From: Anastrepha obliqua
Lineage: Eukaryota; Arthropoda; Insecta; Diptera; Tephritidae
DNA length: 64,000 nucleotides
Direction of reading: 5' to 3'
NCBI RefSeq assembly: GCF_027943255.1
Contig: NC_072894.1
Location: 82,623,601-82,687,600 of the forward strand
Shown here: positions 34,788-45,656 of the stretch, piece after piece
Layout: the number at the start of each line of letters is the position of its first letter
Numbering within the stretch: the first letter of the stretch is position 1
Made by a program: the position numbers and the translations under genes
The notes under the pieces: model-generated
What the model saw: the letters and a program-made list of their open reading frames with translations, nothing else
What the model was told of the DNA's origin: nothing
The model's database searches: none

Positions 34788-35216
34788 TATCATTGGTCCT
34801 TTTTTCGCATTTGCTGCTGGTGTTATTATTTCGAGAGCTGATATTGAAGACATACAAAGCAGATGGTCGACCCATGGTGTACAATTAAAATACATAGATA
34901 TTTTGTCTGCCCCTGTTTGTAATTGTATTGTCATCTGTCTCCAGAAAGCCAATCAGCTGGTTTGGAAGTGTTACTTCCTCTAGTTTGATCTTTTGTCAGG
35001 TGCTCAGAGAGACCAACTTTATGCGGATAATCCAAAAACTATTCAGTCCATTAAGACGGAGCCATAGAATCGGAGCCTTTCGAAAACGTATTCCATAAGC
35101 GATGGGATTATGTGCTGTTTCTAATAAAAATATATTTTTTTCATTTCATTGCATTGTAAGAAATAACTTATATTTTTACCATTCCTTTATTTAAAGTTTG
35201 CATCTCATTAGGTTTG
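34788..35216. other. Short unassigned stretch
   Basis: Opposed short frames (34728-34983) overlap each other and carry no recognisable domain. Confidence 0.4.
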
Positions 35217-35508
35217 TATCTCTACGGTGGCCGCCGTAGCCGAATGGATTGGTGCGTAATTCACAGAGATAACGTAGGTTCGAATCTCGGTGAAACACCA
35301 AAATTAAGAAAATGTTTTTTCTATTAGCGGCCGCCCCTCGGCAGGTAATGACAAACCTCCCAGTGTATTTCTTCAACGAAAAATCTCATCAGGTTTGTGG
35401 AACAACATCAAGATGCACGCCACAAATAGGAGGAGCTCGGCCAAACACCCAAAAAGGGTGTACGCGCCAATTATATATATATTATATATATATTCTCGTA
35501 TATCTCTA
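35217..35508 (+). repeat. tRNA-derived SINE with AT tail and probable 8-bp duplication
   Basis: Head GGCCGCCGTAGCCGAATGGA, with a short internal deletion before the B-box GTAGGTTCGAATCTCGG. The body carries CCTCGGCAGGTAATGAC, TTTGTGGAACAACATCAAG and AGCTCGGCCAAACACCC. It ends CGCGCCAATT plus an AT run. TATCTCTA flanks it at 35217-35224 and 35501-35508, compatible with a short target duplication. Confidence 0.85.
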
Positions 35509-36437
35509 TAAAGTAATTACCTAAATCAAAATATTTCTTTCCAAAATATTTCTTTATATTACTCACCGTTGTCAAGCGAATTCTCAACACTTTTACTTTC
35601 AACTGCGCATAAAAAAGCTCTACTATGAGAAACCCAGTCGAAGATGAGCTGACAGTACTCCACACAAGTGTAGTCGTGCGAGCCAATGTAGGTACGAGTA
35701 CATGCACGTTAGTATAGTAAGTACGGTCAAGGCTGCACTGAGGCGATTAGTGGCGGTAATGGCTTCTCGGGTAATTTGAATAGTAGTAAATGTGAGAAGG
35801 TTATACTATGCATATGCAAATGTAGAATTTTGCGCAAGACAACATAAATATATTAGTACATGGGTGTAAAGTAATAATAAGTAACGAACAAACGTTGATC
35901 CATTGAATGCCATTGATTTGTTTGTTTTTTATAGTATCAAAGTACATGGCAAACATTTTAATTACAAGCTTTTTTGAGAAGCTTTTGGTACAAACACACA
36001 CATTGAAACATTTTACATAACCTCAATCCTTGAATCATTATCACCAATTATTAACATGCCTTTTGCCATTCCATTTCCCACCCTGGTAGACCTTAGAACA
36101 GAATATCTACTACCGTTATTAGTATTAATGTGATGTCATTAAAATGTTTAGATAACAATTTGGACTATTATACCTAATGGAAGACCGTCTGTCTTATATA
36201 GCTCCTTGATAAGGCACATTACCGAGTCCATCACTAAGAGGGAATTCGTTATTTCGTAGGCATAAACGATGCTTTAAATATCTTGAAAAGTATGTCCAAG
36301 AAAAGTATGTCGCAGAGCTGCAGACTCCAGTGTATTTTCAAGGGATGAGTAGTGCGCCAACATTGCCTTTACGAAGAAGATTCTGATATTCTAAGTCTAC
36401 AAGAACTCGATGTTTGCCTAATGCCAATTTCAAAGAA
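35509..36437. other. Unique AT-rich DNA
   Basis: No gene or element recognised. Confidence 0.45.
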
Positions 36438-36590
36438 GTAGCCGCCGCAGAATGATTACAATTTAGTGGGTTCGGATTCGAAACCCACTGCGGACAACCA
36501 TGAGATTACAGAAAAGGGGTTTTATGGTTTTGCCAAACCTCCGAATTTATTTTTGCTTTGAACAATTTTCTCATAGAAACATCTAAACAA
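36438..36590 (+). repeat. Very diverged SINE-like fragment
   Basis: The head GTAGCCGCCGCAGAATG and the B-box-like GTTCGGATTCGAAAC are followed by a CCAAACCTCCGAATTTATTTTTGC block, recalling the AAACCTCCGAGTGTATTTCTGCC block of the SINE. The rest is lost. Confidence 0.5.
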
Positions 36591-36892
36591 CTACCTACTA
36601 AAGAATGTAGGCGTAATTGGTGTATTTCTCATTATTAGTTCGTCATTCATTGTTAGTGGATAATTATTCTCCTGAGATATTGTAGTCATTTGAACAGTCA
36701 ATCAGGAACATTTCTTAGAGCCGGAAGTATACCCAAACTTATAACGTCGACCAAACACCTTTTAATCTCATGTGAATAACGTATATCTTTATTAAAAAAC
36801 TTTTTTTCTCATACATCTTGAATTTTTCTGTATATATCAGATTAAAGAAATATGTAAAAATTTTTTCGAAAATTGCTTTCTTATATACATAT

Positions 36893-37090
36893 GCCTCAGG
36901 CGGCCTCGGTAAGTGCACTAGCCTGCCATCCTAGAGGTTGTGGGTTTGAATCCCACGCAAAACACGGTCCTCGCAGCTTTCCAAACTTACCTACTTTACT
37001 AGTTAAAAAAAAAGTCATCACTCAACCCCAAACCCCAAACTCCAATCTTTACTCCCGCACAAAAGAGTCAGTGCATTACTTGCATTGTGA
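36893..37090 (+). repeat. Second tRNA-like repeat type
   Basis: A tRNA-like segment (36899-36957) has a perfect five-pair T-arm around GTGGGTTTGAATCCCAC and an anticodon-arm-like GCCTGCCAT resembling glycine tRNA with anticodon GCC. The acceptor strands do not pair, so it is not a functional tRNA. The sequence that follows (CAACCCCAAACCCCAAACTCC) is unlike the body of the main SINE. This suggests a different tRNA-derived retroposon; only one copy is seen in this window. Confidence 0.5.
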
Positions 37091-37319
37091 CTGCTAAAAC
37101 AAGCAAAAAACAAAGAAAGCCAGCAAGACGAAGCGGGCATTCGCGGTGATAGTGCAGACACACCAAATTTAGCGAAGTCCTCACCCATCATTGTGATCCT
37201 TCTGCCAAAAAAATTTGACACACAGATGGCGCTCTAAACAGTTAGAAGGCGTTGTTTCTAAGCAACGACAGGTGGACATTCCCTCTATTCAGGACTAACT
37301 ATTTAAGACAGAAAATTAG

Positions 37320-37590
37320 GTTAACGAAAAATGGGTCGATTTACGCTTGAGCAACTTTGGGAATATTAAAAATTGACTTACATTTGCTTACATTATAAAT
37401 TCGGTAGAAAAGAAGAGCCTTACATTCAATGTTTGCATGAATTTGTGAAGCGTGTGTGCGAAACTGGATCTCATTGCCTACAACAACCCGTTCTTGTGCT
37501 CTTGCAGTGCGCACTGTCGAAAGATTCCTGCTGCTACTGAAAGCGTGCAAGAACAAGGAATCACATCAACTGATCGTTGAGAAACATGTC
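37320..37590 (+). mobile_element. N-terminal fragment of a DD41D-type transposase
   Basis: From an ATG at about 37331 it reads MGRFTLEQLWEY, then shifts frame to GRKEEPYIQCLHEFVKRVCETGS and RALAVRTVERF-like sequence. This is the DNA-binding end of the IS630/mariner lineage whose catalytic spacing is DD41D (rosa-type in tephritids). It parallels the start of the 39.9-kb element (MGRYTLEQNWEILKTYFQSG). The catalytic domain is absent. Confidence 0.72.
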
Positions 37591-38127
37591 GACTCACTTA
37601 AATAGTTAATTTAGTTAAATATTTGGAATTATTCATTTTCTTCTTTTTTGTAATAGAAAAAAAATCTTACAAAGCAATAAATAGTTAATATTAACTTGCA
37701 TAGCAAATTTTCGAAATTTCTGCATTCCGTCGTCGTTTTGCTTGTCTGTAGTTAAAATACACGAAAATGTATACTCATGCACACAAGCAAATGTTTGTAT
37801 GTTTTTTAAGAAACTTGCATTCCTCGCTAATTAGAAATAATGTTGGCACATTTGGATACGTTCACTAGACGTACATATGTACAAATATTCATTGACGCCC
37901 ACACACTTCCAATCCGCGCAAATGTGGCTCTGTGCTATGCGCATGCGCGTAGGCAGTACGAAATACCTATGCAAGTGTGTTATTAGTACTATTTTAGCAG
38001 TGGCATGCCACAAATTACTATACAGCTATTTGCTTGCATGCATGCGGGCAATTATTTCATTAAATTTTTTGTAAACAAAAAATATTCATTGTTAAGTGCT
38101 TTTAGACATATTTTTTGTATTTTTTCT
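37591..38127. other. AT-rich unique DNA
   Basis: Short frames at 37831-38074 oppose each other; nothing recognised. Confidence 0.45.
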
Positions 38128-38578
38128 TTGTAAAATTAAGTAAGTTTCCGTCCTTTCTTAGCCAAAGTTACGAATTATTTAAGCAATTAAGTAAAACAAG
38201 ATATTATGTGAAGTGTGTGCTATTGGAAGCTAAAACTTTACTCCATCCTTCAGGCAGCATACGGATTCCTCTGACGAAAAATTCGAGTCAGTTTGCTATG
38301 CTCTCGTAAAAAGTGAACCACTCTCCAATAAGGCCTGACTGCATTAATCGGAACAGATGAAATTCCGAGGCTGCAGTGTCTGGGGAATACGGCTGGTGAG
38401 GCAATATTTCCCAATTCAGTCCCTCTAAATATGGAGTTGTCATGTAGTAAAATCAGTTTGCCATGTCTACCGTCCCATTCCGGCCGCTTTTCTTTGAGAT
38501 CTCGATTCAAACGCATTAGCTGCAGTCGGTAACGAGCGCCAGTGATGGTTTCAGATGGTTTAAGGAGTTCTCCATTTT
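38128..38578 (-). mobile_element. Truncated mariner, same family as 5.3 kb, without the SINE
   Basis: The left end (TAAGTTTCCGTCCTTTCTTAG and GCCAAAGTTACGAATTATTT) matches 5321-5355. The minus-strand protein reads ELLKPSETITGARYRLQLMRLNRDLKEKRPEW (in two pieces), LILLHDN (second Asp), an internal deletion, then the C-terminal region ending GIRMLPEGWS-like. At 38228-38250 the sequence runs uninterrupted where the 5.3-kb copy has a SINE. The 5' half of the element is missing. Confidence 0.8.
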
Positions 38579-39209
38579 GTTTCGTTTGATTGGGTATCCA
38601 GCAGTTGGATGTTTCCTTTTATTTAAGGGGAATCCATAAAAGGTGATAGCCGTAGTACGTAGTGCATGCTTTCTTTTTGTATTTTGATTTGGCAATTTGT
38701 TGGTTTGAGTGCCGACATTTTATTCAATGTGTAAACAAAGTGGGCGAAACCATCACAAAAACTTTGACATTGAAACCACCAAATCGGAACCACCAGATTG
38801 AAACGATCAAATTTTGAGTTGGTGCTTTTCACATAATTTGCTAAATTTTCTTAAGTTCTTTGCAGATCAGATGTCACCAGCAGCACTCTCAACTTCGGTC
38901 AAATAGCTGTTACTTCTGACTTTTTTTACGATATTGAGTTTTATGTATGTTTTATCTTTAATCTCTAGAAAAGAGTAGGACATTCCTTTCACTTTTGTTT
39001 ATTTTCAATAAATTTGCGAGTAATGGACCAATTGCTTGGGCACTTCGACTTAAATTCTTTATCTAATTCCAGCCAGATTTCGCTTCATATAGATTTAATT
39101 TTGTAAAAAATTTCAAATTTAGTTGCTTCATATTGTACTTTGAACTGAAGATTACAAAAAATAAAATAAATCCTTCTCCAGATGCGTAGCCTAAATTTAT
39201 ACACATACG
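38579..39209. other. Unassigned stretch
   Basis: A short palindrome-like run (AAACCACCAAATCGGAACCACC) lies near 38774. No gene recognised. Confidence 0.4.
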
Positions 39210-39600
39210 GTTAGAGTGGGTATATTTGGCCATAGAGCAAATCCATCGCTTCAGGCTTGCGGTTATTTTCCAAGCAGGCGCATTTGCTATGAATCTGCGT
39301 GCAGAGGTTGATCTTCAGCGAAAATACCATCACGAACACATCTTAGGTGGCAGTCAGAACGCATTCAAAACCTTTTCCTCATGAGAGATAAGCACAACAT
39401 TGTTTCTTGACTGTGTTGTGAGGATAAATACCCAAACTACAACCAAGCTCCCTGGGTCCCAGGCCACACAGAAGTACAGGAATACAAAGAAATGAGGTTG
39501 ACAATTTCACAGAGAAGTCGCAGTAAAAGCATCAAAAGCGCGTGGGGTGCCTTCAAAAAAAAAAAACAAAAAAAAATTCAGGAACTATACTAGAGCAAAT
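39210..39600 (+). mobile_element. Degraded RNase H LINE fragment
   Basis: A plus-strand reading with shifts shows LRAEVDLQRKYHHEHI, QNAFKTFSS and LFLDCV, then APWVPGHTEVQ and EVDNFTEK. This is a worn RNase H domain from the Glu motif to the WVPGH-EGNE-AD motif. An A-rich run lies at 39560-39585. No ends were found. Confidence 0.65.
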
Positions 39601-39934
39601 TAACGGTAAAGCCTCGGCAGATTGTCAAATTACTCATGTCGCCTTCTTAGAAAGCGACCGAATATTAAGGAGATGGAATAGGTATTTCGGTTAACCAATG
39701 CCACGAGCTAAAACTCCTACAATCGCTATCACTGAGCACCTGTCTAGATTTCCTGAGGGACTTAAGTCTATATTAAGTACTGTGAAGAGTAAGAGACATA
39801 ATAGATTTTAAGATCTCCAGATCTCTTAGCACTCATTATGTAGGCTGAAAGACTTTTAGCCAACATTGGTTATGGGCAGACATCATTTGGCTACACCCGA
39901 ATTTGTACCTGCCTATCTATCCACTTACCTCTAT
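39601..39934. other. Unassigned stretch, possibly old LINE sequence
   Basis: Composition resembles the LINE fragment before it, but no motif could be read. Confidence 0.35.
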
Positions 39935-40788
39935 ACAGGGTGAGCCATATAGTGTTTGTTTTTTGAACTACCTATTTTTTTGAGAATGGTAACACAAATG
40001 ACATGTCAAATGTGTTCATAATTTACTTAAAGGTTTGACATTTACGAAATGGGACGCTATACGCTTGAACAAAATTGGGAAATATTGAAAACCTATTTCC
40101 AAAGTGGTGAGCCTTCTTCTTCTTTTCTGATGAAGCTCATTTTCACATCGGTGGCTACGTCAATAAGCAAAATTGTCGGATTTGGAGTCAGAAAATCCAC
40201 ACGTTACTGTAGAGAAGCAAATGCATCCATAACGAGTCACTGTTTGGTGCGGTTTTTGGTCCGGTGACATCATCGGGCCATTTTTTTTCGAAAATGAGTG
40301 AGGAGCCACGGTTACAGAAAATGGCGAGCGTTACCGTGATATGCTCAACGAGTTGTTTCCAAAAATTGAAGAGGATGGCATGGACGATATTTGGTTTCAA
40401 CAGGACGGTGCAACTTGTCACACTGCCAAAGTTACACTCGAACTTTTGATACCGTTTTTGAATTCCGATATCAATTGGCCGCCTCGTAGCTGTGATTTAA
40501 TCCCGTTGGACTATTTTTTGTAGGGAGCCGTTAAGGACGATTGATGCCTTAAAACACACATCGAAGTTGCCATTCATGAAATTGGAGCCCAAACAATCGA
40601 AAATGTGCTTAAAAATTGGGTTGATCGAATGGCCTACTGTACAGCCAGTCGTGGCAGTCATTTGAACGATATTGTTTTTCATTCATTAATGACAATGTTC
40701 AATCTTCAAAATAAAAAATAAAAAAAATATTGATTTAGTTTTTTTTTATAGCCGATTCAAAAAGCAAATTTTATATGGCCCACCCTAT
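39935..40788 (+). mobile_element. Internally deleted DD41D-type (rosa-like) element
   Basis: The ends are inverted repeats: left CAGGGTGAGCCATATA and right, reversed, TAGGGTGGGCCATATA, in a TATA-rich target. The transposase begins MGRYTLEQNWEILKTYFQSGE. It then jumps straight to the catalytic domain: FSDEAHFHIGGYVNKQNC (Asp 1), WFQQDGATCHTAKV (Asp 2), NWPPRSCDLIPLDYFL (Asp 3). It ends VLKNWVDRMAYCTASRGSHLNDIVFH. Most of the DNA-binding domain is deleted and a small in-frame deletion shortens the Asp 2-Asp 3 spacing to 34. Stops and frameshifts are present. Confidence 0.88.
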
Positions 40789-41288
40789 ATATGTCCATAT
40801 AAAAAACAAAGAGTATACTAAGAAGGGTATCATACAATTGCACACACATGCAAACATTCAAATATATATACTTGAATGTGTATTTATATTGCTTTCTAAT
40901 ATTTCTTAATAAATTTATTTCACCATCCTTTCATTTCTCAACTACTTTAGGCTTACTTGTATGGCTTTTGCATCATCCACAATTGCCTTTGCCTGATTTG
41001 ATCCCCTTTCATTTTAATTTCACTCAAAGGTTTTCGAATTCGAATATGTACATATGTATAGATTTCCCTGCAGCTGTTCCTTCTCTATTGAGAAAGTAAA
41101 AAAAAGAAAACAAGGTCGCTCAGAGTTTAAATATTATATGCAACTAATTTGATTTCCTGCTTTCAAAAAATTCCTGATTACATGTGCAGTTGTATGTGTG
41201 TATAACAATTAATTTCGAGGAAGCCATTCCCTTTAAAAATATTCCTTTTTTTATGCAAGGAGAAAAAATTTCGCTAATTTTTAAAGTA
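40789..41288. other. AT-rich gap between two related elements
   Basis: Nothing recognised. Confidence 0.45.
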
Positions 41289-41880
41289 TAGGGTGATCAA
41301 TTAAGAGGAGTTTTTTTCATTTGCGTTTTTTTTACAGATCGCGCGCGAGTTGTGGCAAACTGTCATCGTGGATTTGTTGAACAGCGTTTGGCATTTCATC
41401 ATGGAAAGACTCACACCGCAACAACGTCTACAAATTGTTCAACTGTATTATGAAAATCAGCGTTCTGTGCCATACAGCTCGTGAAACAATGACTTTATTG
41501 AGAAGTCATTTCGGAGAGCAGCTGATTTCACGTTTAGGACCTGTGAGTTGGCCACCAAGATCTTGTGATATTACACCTTTGGACTTTCTTTGGGGATTCG
41601 TGAAGTCCAAGGTCTATGCTGATAAACCAGCTACGATTGAAGCTCTGGAAGCCAACATTACGCGTGTTATTCACGACATACCAGTCGAATGATTGAAAAT
41701 TGGACCTTCAGAATGGACCACCTTAAGCGTAGTTGCGGCCAACATTTGAATGAAGTCATATTCAAAAAGTAAATGTCAAAGAATGTCCTTTCAAATGATA
41801 AATAAAGGTTTTGAACATAATTTACCTTTTTGTGTTTTTTTAACTATTGAAAAAAGCACCTCATGATTGATCACCCTATA
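41289..41880 (+). mobile_element. 592-bp deletion derivative of a DD41D-type element
   Basis: Bounded by TA duplications and inverted ends: left TAGGGTGATCAATTAAGAGG and right, reversed, TAGGGTGATCAATCATGAGG. The first 25 residues of a transposase (MERLTPQQRLQIVQLYYENQRSV) are fused to its end: CHTARETMTLLRSHFGEQ, then VSWPPRSCDITPLDFLWGF (Asp 3), KPATIEALEANI and FRMDHLKRSCGQHLNEVIFKK. The first Asp and the second Asp motif core are gone, so it can move only if transposase is supplied elsewhere. Confidence 0.9.
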
Positions 41881-42326
41881 ATTTTAATATATGCGCACAA
41901 ACTTATATATCAGGCAATTTAAAAGAATTGTAAAGAATAAGAAGAAATTCTTACGAAGTACAGTAATAATTTGAAGCGTTGTAGAATTGCAACTTGTATT
42001 TATATTGAAAATTTCTTAAATTGACAATTTAAGTTGCATATTGCATTGTAGCCACTAGGCTCCATAAGACCCGATACCGTTGTAGTCTTCGAGAAGATCG
42101 CTATAGTTCATAACGTTAGCCGGTAGTCAAAATCGCCAAAAATTAAATAGCGGAAGCCATCACCTTTAATTTCTCTTTATATCCGATGTCAGAATAAGCA
42201 AAATCCTACGGATGACAGTCTCTATGGCAAATTGAGAGAACAGCAACACTATTATCAATAAAATTTCTAAGAGCTCAAAGAAAATACTTCCGTTCTACAC
42301 GACGAGTCGATCGATATCCGAAAATA
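41881..42326. other. Unassigned stretch
   Basis: AT-rich DNA, nothing recognised. Confidence 0.4.
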
Positions 42327-43543
42327 TCAGGTCAGTCCATAAGTTCTTGCGTATTTTACCCATAATTCACTTTTGTACGATTTTTACATACAAAAAATTA
42401 TTCGCGGAATATGTATAACGGAACTATTTATATTTGCTTTGATATATTGTGCATTCAACAAGTGATTTTATCCGCGGATAGAAGCACGTGTTGTTAAAAA
42501 ATAAAATGTAATCTTCGAACGCGTATAAGAGGCATATTTTTTATTTTTTTTTGTAAAAGTGGTAAAAATGCAACAACTGCTGCTGCAGAAATAAACACTG
42601 TTCACGGAGAGGATACCGTGAGTGTAAGGACTGCGCAAAAGTGATTTTCAAAATTCTGAAGTGGTAACTACGACGTAGAGGATGACCCGCGCGCTGGTCG
42701 TCCGGAAGTCTTTAACTCCGACGCCTTGCTCGAACTCGTGGCGGCTGAGCCAAATTTGACAGTCGATATGATAGCTCTGGAAAAATGGGTTCCGCATAGG
42801 CTTTCCGTCGCCAACTTTCAGTAGAGAGTGAATGTGTGTTCTCAGCTGCTGCAACGGCTTGAAAATGAAAGTTTTTTGAACAGTATCGTTATTGGTGATG
42901 AAAAATGGGTCCTTTACAATAATCGTGCTTGCAAACGCCAATGGTTAGATAAAGATGAAACACCAGAACCGACTCCTAGAGATGGCCTTCACCCCAAGAA
43001 GATTCTCCTGTCTATTTGTGGGATATGACCGGCATTGTTTATTATGAACTTCTGGAACCAAACCAAACGATAACTGCTGATTATTATTCCCATCAGCTAT
43101 CAAACCTGAATGAGGCACTTAGAAAAAATCGGTCGTCTTTAATGACTAGACGCAAATTTTTGTTTCACCACGACAACGCAAGACCTCACACCCCCATGCA
43201 AACATTAGGCAAGATGAACAAGCTCGGATGGGTGCTAATGCCGCATCCACCATACTCTTCGGATATTGCACTTTGTGATTATCACCTTTGACGTGTACTT
43301 CAATTCCATATGAGTAACAAGAACTACTCCTCAAAAGAAGCTATAAAAAGGGATATCGAAGCGTATTTTGGCTCGAAGGACAAACAATTTTTTGAGTACG
43401 GAATTAAAAATTTGCCTAAACTTTCGGAAGACATTGTAAATAATGAAGGAAAATATATTATTGATTAATAAATACTTTAAACATCTTTTTTATTAATTTT
43501 AAAACAACCTTTAAAAAACGCACGAACTTATGGACTGACTTGA
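42327..43543 (+). mobile_element. Complete-ended mariner, decayed
   Basis: 1217 bp, flanked by TA, with inverted ends: left TCAGGTCAGTCCATAAGTTC and right, reversed, TCAAGTCAGTCCATAAGTTC. It encodes one mariner transposase on the plus strand, broken by stops, a frameshift and a deletion. Both ends are well preserved, so it is younger than the remnants at 18 or 30 kb but older than the one at 21 kb. Confidence 0.92.
42560..43468 (+). pseudogene. Broken DD34D mariner transposase
   Basis: It reads ATTAAAEINTVHGEDTVSVRTAQ, stop, FSKF, stop, SGNYDVEDDPRAGRPEVF (DNA-binding region). After a deletion come ALEKWVPHRLS and VCSQLLQRLEN, then FLNSIVIGDEKWVLYNN (Asp 1). A one-base loss near 43015-43025 breaks LLSIWWDM. 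The next frame has DMTGIVYYELL, FLFHHDNARPHT (Asp 2) and HPPYSSDIALCDYHL (Asp 3, 34 residues later), then a stop. It ends GIKNLPKLSEDIVNNEGKYIID and TAA at 43466-43468. All three Asp codons survive but the frame does not. Confidence 0.9.
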
Positions 43544-44429
43544 TAAGTTAATAAAAATTCGAATATGATTCCTTAATAAAGTGAACTAGATGAAAATAAT
43601 CTCATAATTCGGATGCATCCTTATTACGAATGGGGTCACCAACCGTTCAGTTGGATTTATAAATTTACTACTGTATATCCATCAAAAGTGTCTTTGCATG
43701 CGGCTCTGCCAATTGTCAAGTTTTTCTGCAAAGGAATAAAAGTTTCGTACGTACGCACGCACTAGTTCTCTTTCTCTCACCCATTTTCCAGCGAATAGTT
43801 TTTAAGTTAATTTAAAAGCCTCTTAAGTTGTACAAAATAAATTTTATTAGCGATTACTTTCTTAACGAAAAGCATTCAAAAATGCAACTATAAATATACT
43901 CAAGTGCGTATCAAGCTTTGAGCTTGTGATGAACTCTATTGTATATGAGCAGTGCTCCACTATCATAGCATGCTATTAGGCGCACAACATCGTAATTGCG
44001 TTTTTAATGAAATTTTCAGTTGCTTTTGCATAGATTTATCGCATGACGTACGGGTTGCTGCTGCCGAGGCAATCAATTTATTTTTTTTTCCATTTTTATT
44101 GTAGTAATTAGTCTGTTGTGAGTTTTTGAAAATTTGTGATTAGATTAAAAATTCAATGTATATAATTAGAGTTGCCTGTTAATTGAGTTTCAGCTTGATT
44201 CAAAAGGAAAGAGCTCACGTACCGTATTAAAACTGTAAATTGGTTTGGATATAGAATTAAATGAGTGAAAGTGTGTTGCCTTGGTAATGTGAGTGGTGTA
44301 AGCCTTCTATAAAAGCTTTTGCTTTGAGTGTTTAAATTTGATATGTTATTATATTCAGCTCTTCGTAGAGCTTAGATATTGCAAAATTGAAACATTGTTC
44401 TCATACTAAAATGAGGCCTTTCGATGCTA
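43544..44429. other. AT-rich unique DNA
   Basis: No gene or element recognised. Confidence 0.45.
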
Positions 44430-45300
44430 CAGAATCAGCTGTATGAAGCAAAGAAACAAATTTTTAGGTTTTTTGAGTAGGAGGAAAATTAATGTACGAG
44501 GCAAAGTGTTGGGAAATTGCGCCCATTTCAGAAGAAATCGCCAAAAATATGACATTTTACACTATGAAGGGAGAAAACTATTTTGGAGGGTGAGAAATTA
44601 GTAAGACTCTCCAGCTTCTGACTACAAACCGTTGTCCAGTGGATTTAAATTAGGAGTTCCAGACGTTCATTCTTCTGTGGTTATGAATCCAAGAATATTG
44701 GCTTTTATGCGCAGCTGGGTAGTTTTGCCTTACGGGCTAGAGGGGAATCTTGTTAGAAGATCCCATGCCCTCCATTGAAGAGAGAGCACTGCTCAACTGC
44801 TTCTAAGACATCCTCCTGGTGCCCACGCTGAACCATTGGAACAACATTTTTTGCGTCTTCAGAAGTTTTAGCATGAATTCTGTTCTTTTGCTTATTAATA
44901 ACTCTTTCGAAAGTGAAAATTTTCTCATCTGTGAAAAGAATATTTTCATGGCCGTTGACCGCGTGCCAACGAAGAAGCTACTTGCATCTGTCGAGTCTAA
45001 TTTTCTTCAAGCGCATTGTCCGAAGATGACCAGTTGACGAAAGCATTCATGGGGAGATCATCTCTAATTAGTTTTGATATGGATCTGGTCGATTTATTCA
45101 TTTCACTGGACATGATTTTTTGCTTTTGAAAGGGATTTCTGCGAATTCTTTCTCGAACGGCTTTTATAGCTGCACTGATTCGAACCACGGGAGAAATATC
45201 ACTTTTTTTCTATCTGTCATTCAGGCGTTTGGGAAAAACGATTGATCGTGCTCAAATCACACTCCATTGTTAATAAGCGAAATTTGCCACGAAACTGAGT
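44430..45300 (-). mobile_element. Tc1/mariner-type (DD37D-like) transposase remnant
   Basis: The minus strand reads AAIKAVRERIRRNPFQKQKIMSSEMN and SISKLIRDDL (DNA-binding part; frame 44997-45188). It continues with shifts to FTDEKIFTFE (Asp 1), NRIHAKTSED, FQQDSPLARKAK (Asp 2) and LNPLDN (Asp 3). A paired-type helix-turn-helix followed by TDEK and QQDSAPAHKA motifs is characteristic of DD37D (maT-like) elements in insects. Stops are frequent and terminal repeats were not located. Confidence 0.72.
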
Positions 45301-45440
45301 ATAATTTAGGAGTAGACGATGCGTACGAACAAAAGCAGAAACAACGGAACTTTTTTCTGCGAATTTATTCTCGCCGTATGCATTGTAAAATTTGTCAGAG
45401 AATTTATGGTAAGATTAAGTATTTTATTATGGTGAGGTGA
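45301..45440. other. Short gap
   Basis: Includes a GGTGAGGTGA direct repeat near 45432; otherwise unassigned. Confidence 0.35.
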
Positions 45441-45656
45441 GGTGACGCAAAATTAATCACCCCATCGGAAGATTTATAATATTTACAAATGGTGCCATAC
45501 GTCACTCATATTTGACACTTGTGAACGTGGCAGCTGCATTATAAAAACAGCAAGCAATGGAGCGCGTAAGGGTCGAAATAAAGATTTATATCACTAATTT
45601 TTTCATTTAGCAAAAAAGTTATTCAAAAACAAAATTGGATGATTCAGTTTGCGCCT
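45441..45656. repeat. Small inverted-repeat element (MITE-like), copy 2
   Basis: The left end reads GACGCAAAATTAATCACCCC. The right end, reversed, reads GGCGCAAACTGAATCATCCA. The interior shares CATATTTGACACTTGTGAAC and GGAGCGCGTAAGGGTCG with the 34.6-kb copy. About 210 bp, no coding capacity, TA-rich flanks. This is the best-ended member of the family in the window. Confidence 0.8.
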
